From Trissonchulus latispiculum (taxonomy: Eukaryota; Nematoda; Enoplea; Enoplida; Ironidae): 64,000 bases of DNA. Below are positions 1 to 11,419 of this stretch, piece after piece. The notes under the pieces are model-generated. The model had not been told where the DNA came from, did not search any database, and worked only from the letters and a program-made list of their open reading frames with translations. The position numbers and the translations under genes were made by a program. Location: assembly GCA_030248195.1 (NCBI GenBank), contig JASAND010007604.1:1-64000 (forward strand), given 5' to 3'. Position 1 is the stretch's first letter; each line of letters begins with the position of its first letter.

Positions 1-113
1 CCTGCCCACGGGCTCTTCACATAGCGAGTTTGAGCCCGATCGGTCCACTCCTCCGTGAGTTATTAAAAAAACAGTTTCCAATAAGGCGCACAACGTGCAA
101 ATTTCCCTATTCT

Positions 114-139
114 AGGTAGTGCGCTAACGCGCACTACCT
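114..139. repeat. perfect stem-loop, 11-bp arms
   Basis: AGGTAGTGCGC and its exact reverse complement are separated by the loop TAAC. A related hairpin lies at 4354-4373 (TAGTGCGC, loop ATTA, GCGCACTA). The shared arms suggest a dispersed hairpin or the end of a repeat family rather than a chance palindrome. Confidence 0.7.
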
Positions 140-373
140 GATTAGTTTTAAATCGATACGATAAACACGATTCTTATTAAGGTAGAAGCAATCCTCGATT
201 TTCGTCTTTAACGCAATGACGAGGACGAACGAAGGGAACTAAAAGATTGATCGAATGAAACAAAGGTCAAATTGCTCACTTTCTTCAAACAAAACTATCC
301 CTGAAAACAACGCAGAGTATTATGGCCGGACCGTTATCGGCGCTCAACAGCTTTACATTTTACATTTTAACAG

Positions 374-374
374 C

Positions 375-409
<35 letters not shown>
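374..409. repeat. (CAA)n microsatellite
   Basis: An uninterrupted CAA trinucleotide run, followed by a short TTA run. Confidence 0.9.
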
Positions 410-410
<1 letters not shown>

Positions 411-2322
411 TATTATTATTAACGTGTACGCACCTGTTCGAGCTTCCACTTCGCCACACTTAGGAGCATTACAGATATTGCATGTGCTCCGTCTGGCCCA
501 ATTAACATTACCACACCTGAAATAAAAATAAGCAAAACGTTAATAAAGAGTAATCAATATTGCTTCAGAGGGGTGTGGCAATCTCCCCGTTCATATTTTC
601 TTGTCACTTTTCGAAATTTTTGACTGCCAAATTGCAGCTGCAGTAACTAAATTGTAATACCATCAAAATGCCAGTGAGCTGTGACTGTAATAGACTGGCC
701 TATTCGAGGAACTTCCCATAACCCCAAAAAATTCCAAATTTTCCCAATCTTGTGCTAAATATTCAAAAACTATTCTGGTTTCGCCGGATTTTTAACAAAC
801 TTTTCGCTACTTTATTAGTATATTTAGCGTTTTTGGCAGTCTAAACAAAAAACGTAAAAATTCAAAATATTTTCAAAACTATACCCCCCATTTTGGGTGA
901 GCCCGCCATCGATGGACACCGCCCATACAGGCCTCTTCATAAATTTTCTCCTAAAAAAGCCACGAGTCACGACTCGGCGGAAATTCTACCAACATACGGA
1001 TTTCCGCTTAGTTTACGGCACATGTGCTTAAAGGTATATACCGGTTTGTAGCGGATTCAGGTTATGTCAGCAAACCAACAGCACCCTCCCTTTATAAACT
1101 AGTGGGGGAGGAAGACCAAAAGTGGGTGTTCCGTCTAATGAAAACGAAAATATAATATAATATGTGGAAGCGGAGCAGAGGGTCTGATGAGAGGGCCGCT
1201 TACCAACGGGCCCGAAATAACTATAATCATGCGTTAAGAAGGGCCAAAATTGACCATGCTAGTTCTGTGGCTGAGAAAGTGGACCGTCTTACCGGCCGTC
1301 GATGGTGACTGGGCGTAAACCCAAAGACCGGGTACCAATCCTAGAGCAAAACGGAACCTTATTTACGGAACCACTGGCGCGCGCTGACCTACTGAATGAA
1401 GTTTTCGCAGCCAAGGCTACATGTCCCGGTGCCAGCCAGTCAGCTCCTTTTTTCGCCACCCGTACGAGGTCACGAATGCCCGACATTTGATTTCGCCCCC
1501 GAATCGTCTGCAAACTGTTGAAATCGCTGGACCCCCATAAGGCCACCGGACCTGGCGGGATCCCCAACATTGTGCTTAAACAATGTGCCAGTGAGCTTGC
1601 GTACCCGCTTTCACTCCTGTTTGAACGGCCCTACAGATCAGCCACTGTTCCTAGTGAGTGGAAGACCAGCTTTATTACACCTGTTTATAAGAAAGGATCA
1701 CGAAGTGATCCGGCGAACTATAAACCTGTGGCCTTACTATCCTGTGTTGCTAAGGTCATGGAGTCGTACGTAAACTACCACCTAGTGAAACACCTGGAAA
1801 CGCATGGTCTACTCTGTAACTCCCAGTATGGCTTCAGAAGAGGTCGCTCTACAGCTCATTGCAATCTAGAGTTGGCCAATTACTGTTCTGAAGCTTTCGA
1901 CCAAGGTGGCGAAGCCCGCGTCATCTCGTTGGACCTACAAGCAGCGTTTGATACAGTACGTATGGCACAAGGGTGTTCTCAGAAAACTGGGGAGTTACAC
2001 CAAATCTAACAGACTACTGGCCTGGTGGTCGAACTATCTCAGCGACAGATTCCAACGGGTGTCTGTGGAGGGGACACTGTCGGCTCTTCAAAGCGTAAAC
2101 GCAGGAGTTCCCCAAGGGTCTCTCTTAGGCCCAACCCTATTTCTTATCTATATAAACACGACCTACCGGAACAGTTTGGTTGCAAATCCCTGGTGTTCGC
2201 TGATGACACCACATTGTGCTAGTCCATTCCATCTGTCCATGATCGAGAAACGGCATTTACTCTGTTGGAGGCAGACTTGCTATCTGCAGCGGCTTGGGGG
2301 CGTAAGTGGAAAATGAGATTAA

Positions 2323-2434
2323 CTCTTCCAAGACAAACTCTCTGTTTGTCCTCTTCCAAGACAAACTCTCTGTTTCTCCTCTTCCAAGACAAACTCTCTG
2401 TTTGTCCTCTTCCACGACAAACTCTCTGTTTGTC
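2323..2434 (+). repeat. 28-bp tandem repeat, four units, inside the LINE RT
   Basis: Four consecutive 28-bp units beginning CTCTTCCAAGACAAACTC, differing at one or two bases, lie just after the catalytic FADD block. Since 28 is not a multiple of three, each unit changes the frame, so the expansion arose after or together with loss of coding function. Confidence 0.9.
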
Positions 2435-2856
2435 TCCAGAAAACCGGACCGCTCGAAAGTCAGCCGCTTAATGTTTAACGGGGTCTAGATCCATGAGGTC
2501 AATCAGATGGTACTCTTGGGATTAACCTATACCCAGAACCTGTCCTGGGGACCCCATATCATGAACAAGGCGGCCACTGCTAGCCGCCTGCTCGGCATGC
2601 TACATCGGTCAAGGATATACTTACACCAGTCGGCAATCCATCATCTCTATAAATCCGCCATCAGGGCATTGTTTGAGTACTGTTTACCGCTTATGTGTAA
2701 TGCCCCACAGTATGCCATCTCTGCCCTCGAGAACATCGATTCCAAGGCCTGTCGGCTATTTCCCGACACTCCCTTGGACAACTTGCGTATCCGACAGCGA
2801 GTCGGGTCGCTTTCTATCTACCACCAGGCGGTCGCAAACCCTAATCTGCCTACGTA

Positions 2857-3185
2857 CTGGCATTTTTAGGGTTTTGAAAGTGGGGGGGGGGTTCCGAAAA
2901 GTGGGGGGCGAGCCAAAGGTATAAATATATATATCTAAATTTTTAGCGAAAAATTAGCATTTTAAGGTAAAAACGCAAAAATCGCTGTTTTTAAGCTTAA
3001 AATGAGTTTATAAGTCCATAAATTAGCTAAAAATTTTTGAAAATTTTTGAAAATTTGACCTCAAGAAACTAATATTTTGACACTTTTGGGCGATCCTCAA
3101 AAAAGTGGGGGGGGGGGCTTGCCGAAAATTGGGGGACTCCGAAAAGTGGGGGGTGCCACCCTCCCCCCCCCACTAAAAATGCCAG
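2857..3185. mobile_element. poly-G family TIR element inserted in the LINE
   Basis: The ends are CTGGCATTTTTAG and its exact reverse complement. The flanking 5-mers ACGTA and AAGTA differ by one base and look like a 5-bp target duplication. Inside are long G/C homopolymers next to both ends around an AT-rich core with TTTTTAGC-type words. The LINE reading resumes on the far side, which proves insertion. The closest relative is 9632-9961, in opposite orientation. Confidence 0.85.
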
Positions 3186-3282
3186 AAGTATGACATTCTT
3201 CAACCTCAGATGGAACTAACTGAACGGCGGACGAGGACAATCAACAATTCCTTGGCCCGTCAAGTGCCGAGGTGCCGTACGG

Positions 3283-3326
3283 AACACCATAGACTCAGTT
3301 TACTAACACCATAGACTCAGTTTACT
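3283..3326. repeat. 22-bp direct duplication
   Basis: AACACCATAGACTCAGTTTACT occurs twice back to back in the C-terminal region of the dead LINE, shifting its frame by one base. Confidence 0.9.
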
Positions 3327-3415
3327 ACGAAACTCTGGAACAGCCTGCCTGATTCGGTGATGGCACACGCCTATCAACCCGAGACGTTCCGTGCAGCGGT
3401 CTATCACCACCGCAG

Positions 3416-3797
3416 GGTATTTTTTACGGGGGGGGGGGGGGGCGGCGGGCCCCCCCGAAATTGACCTCCCCCCCCGAAAATGCCTCCCCCCCCCGAAATC
3501 GCCCCCTCCCCTCCCGGGATTTTTGCTTCCCCCCCGGGATTTTTTGGAGGCCCAAATTTTTGCCAAAAATAGGCCAATTTTCAAAAAATTTCCGGCTTCG
3601 CCGGAGATTTTTTCGGAAAAATAGCTATTTTTAGCTTAAATCCTGGCATTTTTGAGAACTTTTTGCGTTTCACCATGCAAAATACGCCAAAAAATACCAA
3701 TTTTTGGCTCATTTTTGCAAAAAAATCTTCCCCCCCCCCGGGCCCGGGCCCCCCCCGGGAAGCCCCCCCCCCCCCCCCGAAAAAAATGCGCACCACC
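3416..3797. mobile_element. poly-G family element at the LINE 3' end
   Basis: The stretch begins TATTTTTTACGGGG and ends with a C-run followed by GAAAAAAATGCGCACC. It has long G/C tracts at both ends and carries the family's TTCGCCGGA hairpin near 3595. Ends are imperfect and I could not see a clean target duplication. LINE-like sequence seems to continue after it, with an 11-bp direct repeat (ACTAAGAAGGT) near 3827-3847. Confidence 0.55.
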
Positions 3798-3845
3798 TGA
3801 AGCTATCACTCAATGGGTGACTCAACTAAGAAGGTACTAAGAAGG

Positions 3846-4157
3846 TAGGGAATAAAAAGAGCTAAAATGGTAAAAATACAGTAAAAATAACCTATTTTCT
3901 ACATAAATGCATACTGCTAAAAGCAAAAAAGTGGTCAAAAATCAAGTTGTAATACCAAAACAGACGATTTTAAACTAAAAAGTTCCGGTGAGGCCGGAAA
4001 ACTTCTGACCAACGATCCTTAAAATTTGGCAATTTCTAGACACCCTAGAGTGAGTGGGTGGAGGCAGGCACACCCAAAAAAGTGAGTGTTACGGGTATAG
4101 ATAGAGTGGGGGGCCAAAATGTGGAGGGGGGATGCCCCTCCCAGTAGAAAACTCCAG
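3846..4157. mobile_element. diverged, truncated poly-G family element
   Basis: The core matches the inside of the element at 8779-9201 (TAAAAAT words, a GGTGAGGCCGGAAAA version of the hairpin near 3990, and CACCCTAGAGTGAGTGGGTGG near 4040). The right end reads CCCAGTAGAAAACTCCAG, a CTGG-type terminus. The left terminus is not recognisable. Confidence 0.5.
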
Positions 4158-4652
4158 ACATAAATCTTTAAATCATTTCTAAACGAAATTTACATACTTA
4201 GAACACTGCCAGTCTTCAGCAGCAAACAATCCTTTACTTTTTTCGGCCATTTCCTTGCCAATTTCATGGCCTACCTGACCTTTAGGTTTTGGTTTATCTA
4301 AAACAAAGACATATAGTACGTTAATGCTTCCATCAAAACCTGTATCAGGTACATAGTGCGCATTAGCGCACTACCTATAACCAGGAAAATCTGTAAGAAA
4401 TAGTACGCTGTACGCTGTACTCTACGTGCCATCAGTAAGACCATCATGAAAAGGTTGGTTATCCAAAAAGCTGTGGCATGAAGTCAGATCATATTGCTAA
4501 TGTTATAATAATAATTGCACGCTGCTGCGTTCTAAAGCTTCTAAATCTAAAGAACCAAATTCGGCCGTATGCGTAAACTAATATTAGTTGCATTTTCAAG
4601 CTTTCAGCCAGGGACAACCGAATGTTTAGATATTCCTTCTCATGTTAACATC
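4158..4652. other. noncoding
   Basis: No gene seen. It contains the TAGTGCGC hairpin at 4354-4373 related to the one at 114-139. Confidence 0.5.
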
Positions 4653-4966
4653 CTGGGGATTTTTTACTGGGGGGCGCCCCCCCACTCACCCTAAGGCGCC
4701 CAGAAATCGCCAAAGTTTTAGGATTTTTGTTCAAAATTTTCAAAAATTTTTCGGCTTCGCCAGAATTTTTTGACCAAAAATCGTCTATTCTGGTGCCAAA
4801 ACTTAATTTTTGAGCACTTTTAAGCTTAGTTATAGCAGTAAACTGGCTTTTTATACTGTATTTTTGACATTTTTAGCCCATTTTATCCCCCCACTTTTGG
4901 ACCTCCCCCCATGGGGGAGCGTCACCCCCCACTCTTCCCCCACTTATTTTTGCCTAAAAACCCCAG
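4653..4966. mobile_element. poly-G family TIR element, 5-bp duplication
   Basis: The ends are CTGGGGATTTTTTACTGGGG and GCCTAAAAACCCCAG. The flanking 5-mers ACATC and ACGTC differ by one base. The core has the TCGGCTTCGCCAGAA hairpin near 4752 and the CACTCACCCTAAGG word shared with other members. Confidence 0.8.
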
Positions 4967-5206
4967 ACGTCTCTTCTGCTTCCTACTTGTGCACTGAAAC
5001 TTACCCCTTCCACACATTGAGCATCGTTTAACGGACTTGGAGTTAATGAATGAACACCTAGAAATAGGACATAGAGTCAAAGCCACAATTCTGTAGATCC
5101 CTGCGGATATGATCCATGACATCACAAATTAAAGAAATCTGTGAGAAATATACAGTCAAAACGGCTACCAGTCCACGGATCCACGAGGATACAATGTAAT
5201 CAAATA

Positions 5207-5513
5207 CAATATCAAAATCATCAAAACGTGGACACCCAGAGTCAGGCCAACCTTATTCCGCTACCGGTTTCGCGGCGCCACGGCGGGCCCCTTCCTCAGG
5301 CGATTCCCGGCCCTCAGTCCCCCGGATCCCTACCCTCCCAGAGACCCCAATTTCCCATTTGCCTATTCAACCGAACTTGGATCCCCCGAAATTTGACCCC
5401 CCAAGAACGATTGCAGCGTGTGAAGAAAAGCCTGAGGAAGGGGCCCGCCGTGGAGCCCCGAAACCGGTAGCGGAATAACTCTGGGTGTCCACGTTTTGAT
5501 GATTTTGATATGT
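5207..5513. mobile_element. short element with about 90-bp terminal inverted repeats
   Basis: The left arm (about 5207-5302) contains CATCAAAACGTGGACACCCA, the ACCGGTTTCG word and CCCCTTCCTCAGGC. The right arm (about 5430-5513) carries the reverse complements in mirrored order. The arms contain small differences. No coding capacity, so a MITE-like or foldback element of unknown superfamily. Confidence 0.75.
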
Positions 5514-6295
5514 ATTTAAATTAAAGAAATCTGAATTTTTCAGATAATTTTTTATTTTTAACATATTTTCAAAAATTTCTGCCCGCCCTAAAAATTCATA
5601 GCCCGTTGAATTTTGGGAGGCCCAAAAATCCCTAGAATAAGCCCAGCTACTGAGAATATTTTTGCAAATCAAAACGATAAAACGAGAACTTCGAAAATTT
5701 CTGCAGCCTGGAAATGTTCCAAAGTAGTCGAAATACATATGTATATATAATTGAAATATTACATATTTGTAAAATTTGCCATGCGCACTCCAGAAACAGC
5801 GAAATCTCAGCCTATGTTTAGCTCAAAGCTATATGTACGCTGGCTTTCTAGCCAAACTAACAAGAACACAAAACTCAAAACCAACTCAAGTTAACATCTA
5901 AACTGCAATTTTGAAATTAAACTTCGCACTACAACATTCCGGCGAAGCCGGAATTTTTTAAAAGAATATTTTGCGAAAAGGTAATTTTAAGTGTTGCAAA
6001 TTCCTAGACGTTTTGAAGTCAGCCAAAAAGAGGAAATAAAAGGAATATCTCGCATCAGGCCTGTATACATACACAGCTTTACATATATGGCAGATTAACG
6101 TACCTGGCATCAGGGCACGCCCATTCACCCTCCTGCAACACCTGCCGGTTACCTCGACTATCCACAACGCTTGTCATTAAAATATCATCTATATACGACA
6201 CAATACAGACAGTATATACTAGAGAAGCTATGAATGCAATTGCAAGCAAATGGTTTTTTCAAAGCGGAAACGTGTAAATTTAAACGCGAGTGTGT
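5514..6295. other. noncoding
   Basis: No gene seen. An isolated CCGGCGAAGCCGGAA hairpin near 5940 suggests another decayed poly-G family fragment. Confidence 0.4.
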
Positions 6296-7354
6296 ATAGT
6301 CAAGCGGGAAAAAACCCACTTTTTTTCTTGGACCAGAACTTTCGACTGGTTTGGGTTAGCACGACTTTGATACTATATTTAATTAGGGTTTACCCTAAGC
6401 TTTCGAATGAGGTATAGTTTGTCTCTCTAGACCCTGCCGTTATGGAGAAATTAAAGTTTTCCGTGTCGGGAAAAAAACCCATCGGCGGGAAAAAACCCAC
6501 CCGGATTTTTTGCTGGAAGCGTGCCAGAACAATTTTGACGGTGCCATTCGAAAGAGCGGGTTGTTTTTAGTAGGTCTACATCGAAAAATACCAACATTTT
6601 TGAAAAATTTCAGAAAAAATTGAATTTTGAAAATTTTTTATGTTTAACACGTAAACATAGGCAAATTTTGGAAATTTTTTAAAAGTGTTTATTTTTGGCA
6701 GTTTAAGCATCCTATCGTGTAGAAAACGTGTTTTTCCTGTATTTAGAGCCAAACTAGACCCATTTTAAGGCAAAAATAAGCATTTTTGGCCAAAATTGAA
6801 ATTTTGGCTTGAAATGGCACCATGTCCGATTTAGACCCCCTGGACCACCCATAACAGAACGAACCCGGGTAAAACCTATACCAACTTAATCTATAGGCTC
6901 TATTAAACAAATGTATGTATTAGTTTGACCTTTCCTGCTAACGGTTAGAAAAATATTCAATTTTGAAAAGTGGGTTTTTTTCCCCGTCAACTCTAGGTCA
7001 CCCCCAGGTCGCACCGGAGGGGTTAGAGCAGTGTGGCATATATCATCATGAAGCCCAACAGATGCCCTACACACACATACTATCCGCTTTGGTCTAGGTC
7101 TTGCCAGTAGTTCAGGGTGGCCAGCCAAAGTTTGCCAAATTTCGGCACTTGGACGGACCAAAATTTTCGAAAATTTCAAAGTCCCAAAAAATTTGCAGGG
7201 AAGCAGTGGGAACAACAATAATGCAGCCTCTAGGGTTATTTTTGACGCTCTTCAAGATAGGCTATTAAAATCCTATATAGCTCATACCGGTAAGCCCACA
7301 CTGGAGGTGGGTTTTTTCCCGCATATTAAAATGCGTTTTTTCCCGCTTGACTAT
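6296..7354. mobile_element. ATAGTCAAGCGGG-type TIR element, copy 1
   Basis: The ends are ATAGTCAAGCGGG and its reverse complement CCCGCTTGACTAT. Flanks TGTGT and TGTTT may be a 5-bp duplication with one change. The word GCGGGAAAAAACCCA, or its complement, recurs near both ends. The interior is about 1 kb, AT-rich, without a long frame, and matches 14991-16088 over most of its length. A third diverged copy lies in opposite orientation at about 7461-10060. Superfamily unknown. Confidence 0.78.
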
Positions 7355-7512
7355 TGTTTAGAGCAGCGAAAAATTTACGTACAAACATGGGCGTATCCAG
7401 GGGAGGGCTTTTGGAGGCTGAAGCACCCTCCTCTCCTTTTGAGGAAAATTTACCAACGTATAGCGCGGCGGGGAAAACCCAGTACGAGATGCGGGAAATA
7501 ACCCAACGCCAG

Positions 7513-8288
7513 CAGTAGCGTAGGTACAAAAAAATTTCAGGGGGGGCGGTTTTGTCCGAAGACTTTTGGGGGGGGGGGGGGGTAAATTTTTCTCGTTTTG
7601 CGTAACATGCACACTGTGTATTATACTGCAAGTTGTCCTATTAATTCAAAAGTCTTCTGCGGTACAGGTTTTCGACTGGTTACAACTAAAAGCGAAATGC
7701 TAAGTCCCAAACGGGGGGTCTGGGGGGCAGAGCCCCCCAGAAGTTGAGAAAATTTTTAAAATTTCGCCATTAAACGCTACTGAAACATTTAATTGTTTAT
7801 AAATGATTTACCAATTGATTAACAAACAACATTTTTTACCTATATTTGCTATTTTCTACGTTTACTGTCTTGTCCGAAAACTGAAACTTATTAGGATGCT
7901 CCCATTAAAGAACTGCGTATTCTGATCATATCAACCAATTATGCCAAGGCTGATGATGCTGGGAATAACGCAAATAACAGCAAAACTGCAAAGCAACTTA
8001 TATACACACATTTGTTAGCATGTTTAATGAAAAATAATATTTTCGATAATCGACATGACCAAAATTCGCGCCGGAGGCGCGAAAATTTTTTTAATGGTGT
8101 GGAAAATGCATCAATATTGAGCTAATTTAAGTATTAATGTATAATTTGCGTATGTTTCTGATAAAGTTAAACGCCCGCGCTCCGCGCGCGCGTAAAATTT
8201 TTCTTTTGCCCAATTTTTTCAGGGGGGCAAAGCCATTCTTTGGGGGTGGGCGGCCGCCCCCCCGCCCCCCCCCGTATCTACGCTAGTG
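7513..8288. mobile_element. hAT-like non-autonomous element, exact 8-bp duplication
   Basis: The termini are CAGTAGCGTAGGTAC and GTATCTACGCTAGTG (inverted, two differences). The flanking 8-mers are both AACGCCAG, exactly as expected for a hAT transposase product. There are G/C homopolymers near both ends and no transposase frame, so it must have been moved by enzyme supplied elsewhere. Confidence 0.82.
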
Positions 8289-8778
8289 AACGCCAGTGTG
8301 AGTCACCCATATGAGCTAGATCGAATTTTAATAGCGTCCTAGACCCTAGAACGACCCTAGAAGGTGTAGTATTAAAAACGACCCGAGAAGGTGTATTAAA
8401 AACGACCCTAGAAGGTTTTGTAGCTCTCAGCAAATTTTTTGGGACTTTGATAATTTTGGAAATTTTGGTCCCAACTCCCAACATGGGGGTCATACAGGGT
8501 CAACTTTGGGAGGTCACCCTGAACTACTGGAAAGACCTAGCCCAAAACGGATTACAGTTTCACAGAGGGTATGTCTCGAACTTCACGATGGTGTATGCAA
8601 TTTGGCTCTAGTGCCTGTGGTGCGACCTGGGGGTGACCTAGACTCGGCGGGAAAAACCCATGTGCGGGAAAAAATCCAAATTTCAAAATGAAATTTTTTC
8701 TAACCATTGACAGCAAAGGAAAAATTCCTGCATTTCTTAGCTCAATAAAGCCTCCTGATCAATTTGGTATATATAGAT

Positions 8779-9201
8779 CTGGGTTTACTTTAGGCAAAAA
8801 TAAGTGGGGGGGAGAGTGGGGGGGGGGGAAGCCCCCCCACTAGTGAGGGGGGAGGTCGAAAAGTGGGGGGGAAATAAAATGAGCCAAAAATGCTAAAAAT
8901 GATGTATAAATAGCCTGTTTTCCACATACATTGCTACAACTATGCTTAAAAGTGCTCAAAAATCAAGTTTTAGCACCAAAAAAGGCGATTTTTCATCAAA
9001 AATTTTCGGCGAAGCCGAAAAATTTTTGAAAATTTTGACCAAAAATCCTTAAAATTTGGCATTTTCTGGGCACCCTATAGTGAGTGGGGGGGAAGCCCAA
9101 AAAAGTGGGGGGGGGGAACGAGTGGGGGGGAGGTGCTCGAGTGGGGGGAGCCCAAAAAGTGGGGGCCCCCCCCCCGCCCCGCCCCAGTAAAATAAACCCA
9201 G
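8779..9201. mobile_element. poly-G family TIR element, exact 5-bp duplication
   Basis: The ends are CTGGGTTTACTTTAGGC and GTAAAATAAACCCAG. Both flanks are TAGAT. The core contains TTCGGCGAAGCCGAA near 9004 and the CACCCTATAGTGAGTGGGG word. It sits inside the reverse-oriented ATAGTCAAGCGGG element, whose sequence resumes on both sides. Confidence 0.88.
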
Positions 9202-9631
9202 TAGATTTTACTGGGTTCATTCAACATTCTTTGTGTGGTCCAGGTGGCCAAAATCCGACATGGTGCTACGTCAAGCCAAATTGTTCAATTTCGTCAAAAA
9301 TCGCCAATTTTTCACTAAAATAGGCCGGGTTTGGCTTTGAATGCTATAAAAACATGTTTTCTATGTGATAGGATGCTTAAACTGAAGAAATTAAGCAAAA
9401 TTCAAAAATTTCCAAAATTTGCCTATGTTTATATATATACGTGTTAAACATACAAAATCTTTAAAAGTCAATTTGACATGAATTTTGCAAAACTATTTAT
9501 AGCCATGGGGGGAACCACATTTTCGGATTTTGGCTGGAACTTTGTTATTATAAGGGCTAGATGAGAACTTTATATACCATCGTACTTGGCGTACTTAGAT
9601 CTTTCTTTTAAGCCCATTTGCACTTCTCTAA

Positions 9632-9961
9632 CTGGCATTTTTTAGTGGGGGGTGGGGTGGGGCCCCCCACTTTTCGGTTCCCCTCTCCACTTTTCGGAGC
9701 CCCCCCCCACTTTTCTGGGGGTCGCCCAAAAGTGTCAAAAAATTAGGTTTTTGAGGTCAAATTCTCAAAAAGTTTCTCAATTTTTAGCTAATCTTTGGAC
9801 TTATAAGTTCATTTTAAGCTTAAAAACAGCGACTTTTTGCGTTTTTACCTTAAAAATGCTAATTTTTCGCTAAAAATTTCGGTATATTTTTACCTTTGGC
9901 TCGTTCCCCCCCCCCAATTTTCGGAAGCCCCCCCCCACTTTCAAAGCCCTAAAAATGCCAG
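9632..9961. mobile_element. poly-G family TIR element
   Basis: The ends are CTGGCATTTTTTAG and CTAAAAATGCCAG; flanking 5-mers TCTAA and TCTAG. This is the reverse-oriented sister of 2857-3185, sharing nearly the whole AT-rich core. Confidence 0.85.
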
Positions 9962-10225
9962 TCTAGGTTGTACCGTTAGGCCGGTATAATGCAAAAAGTA
10001 GCGGGGGAAAAGTCAATGGGAGAAAAAACCCAAATGGTGGAAAACCCACCCCTCACAGGTCTCAAAAATTGTCGTAGCGCTGTTCTGACACTTCCAGTGT
10101 AAAATTCAACTCTTTTTAGCTAGTATAAATCAAAAACCCAAGCTAGGTACCTTTTTTGAGATTTCATGTGCCATTGAAAATGCAGCATCAAACGGACAGG
10201 TTTCATGAAGTTTAACACATATATA

Positions 10226-11013
10226 AACACAAGAACCAAAAATGCTCCTTCGTCGCATGTAAAATACATATGAGTACTGTCAGGCAGGTTGTACAAACAC
10301 GGAAACTAGCCTGTAAAATGCATATGAGTGGCGGTGAGGTTGTAAATTAAGGAAAACAAGTTGCAACGGCTTAACATATGAGCCTGTCCTACAACGAGGC
10401 TCATATTGGCGTATGTCATAATATAATTTGTCGAAATTTGACCTTCATATAAATAGCACGTAAAGCTTTTCATTACAAAATTGTCCTTCACACATTTTGT
10501 CGCTAAGACATTATACTGTGCATACGCATTATACGGCATGCCACTCTGCGCTCTGACTCAGAGCCATGTGGGGAAAGCATTACGTATGTGAGAGTAGTGT
10601 GTCAGTGTTCCGAGAATACAGTAGGTGTACTATAGTGCTTCCGGAAATAGTAGGTGCCATGGTGTTTCGGGAAACATCAGCTTGCATATGTACAGTTAAA
10701 CTTGAGGTGTCGCAGTTCGCTTCGTTCTGTCCATTTCTTTCAAGCCACAATGTTAACATGTTATGTCTATTCATTCGTTTTTTCTTTAATATGATGACCT
10801 GATGATCTTTAAGATGGCTGCACTGTGACGCCAATATGAGCCTCGTTGTAGGACAGGCTCATATGTTAAGCCGTTGCAACTTGTTTTCCTTAATTTACAA
10901 CCTCAACGCCACTCATATGCATTTTACAGGCTAGTTTCCGTGTTTGTACAACCTGCCTGAGAGTACTCATATGTATTCTACATGCGACGAAGGAGCATTT
11001 TTGTTCTTGTTTT
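10226..11013. mobile_element. foldback element, arms of about 185 bp
   Basis: The left arm (10226 to about 10415) includes AATGCTCCTTCGTCGCATGT, GGCAGGTTGTACAAACACGG and GAGCCTGTCCTACAACGAGG. The right arm (about 10834-11013) is its reverse complement with few differences. CATATGAG recurs several times within each arm. The roughly 420-bp spacer has small overlapping frames on both strands with no recognisable product. Confidence 0.85.
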
Positions 11014-11092
11014 CCATTCTTTTACATATGTATGCGCAAAAAAGAACCAACATAATATATTTCCGAACACCATGCGCAAGCAGATACTATTT

Positions 11093-11400
11093 TGACCACT
11101 TTTGGACAATTTCATATTTGACCCAAAATCGCTTACGTCCCCACCCCACCCCACCACAGCACTCTACAGCCACTTTGAGAATGCAATTCTATGACAAAAG
11201 TTGCTCAGCTCACTTAGGGCTTTCATTTGGTACCAAATTTTACCACTTTTGAAAAATTTCATTATTGACCGAAAATCGCCTGTCCCCACCCCACCCCACC
11301 ACAGCACGCTACAGCCACTTTGAGCATGCCATTCTATGACAACAGTTGCTCACCTCTCTTAGGGCTTCCATTTGGTACCAAATTTGACCACTTTTGAAAA
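11093..11400. repeat. two-unit tandem repeat, period about 145 bp
   Basis: Two units share the CCCCACCCCACCCCACCACA box (starting 11139 and 11284), the CAGCCACTTTGAG box and the CATTTGGTACCAAATTT palindromic box. No coding signal. Confidence 0.8.
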
Positions 11401-11419
11401 ATTTCATTTTGGACCACCT

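Larger units (their letters stand above)
1..1138. other. noncoding, repeat-derived sequence
   Basis: I see no credible gene here. The only open frame (322-525) runs through an AAC microsatellite and reads as poly-Thr. Positions 700-960 resemble a degraded poly-G family element: there is a partial TTCGCCGGA core near 780 and a C-rich stretch near 885. Confidence 0.5.
1139..3415 (+). pseudogene. degenerate CR1/Jockey-type LINE, reverse transcriptase and C-terminal part
   Basis: This is the remnant of a non-LTR retrotransposon ORF2. The EN-RT linker reads from about 1140. RT blocks follow in order: a KATGPGGIPN-type motif near 1540, PVYKKG and NYKPVALLS near 1690-1740, YGFRRGRST near 1830, [13 protein letters not shown] near 1920, [11 protein letters not shown] near 2105 and the catalytic FADDTTL near 2200. 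Thumb-like sequence (LGLTYTQNLSWGPHI) lies near 2515, and after an inserted element the C-terminal LWNSLPDSV motif appears near 3330. The frame is broken several times by shifts and stops, by a four-fold 28-bp expansion (2323-2434), by a 329-bp element (2857-3185) and by a 22-bp duplication (3283-3326). The endonuclease half is missing or too decayed to see. The YADD box is FADD, common in LINEs. Surely dead. Confidence 0.88.
7461..10060. mobile_element. ATAGTCAAGCGGG-type element, reverse copy split by three insertions
   Basis: Sequence equivalent to the 6296-7354 element runs here on the opposite strand: GCGGGAAATAACCC near 7492, CACCCTGAACTACTGG near 8516, GATAGGATGCTTAAACTG near 9367, and G-rich AAAAAACCC words near 10030. 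Three elements interrupt it, each with its own target duplication: hAT-like at 7513-8288, and poly-G members at 8779-9201 and 9632-9961. The outer ends are worn, so the limits are approximate. Confidence 0.65.

Noticed and set aside
322..525. 67-codon frame with poly-Thr
   Set aside because: Product of the CAA microsatellite, without domain or context.
1184..1227. CTGATGAGAGGGCC...GGGCCCGAAAT, reminiscent of a hammerhead ribozyme core
   Set aside because: The stem next to the core does not pair correctly (GA precedes the GGGCC arm), no stems I and III are visible, and the bases lie in recognisable LINE coding sequence (EN-RT linker).
10566..10834. Frames of about 80 codons in the spacer of the 10-kb foldback element
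   Set aside because: They overlap on opposite strands and have no recognisable features.
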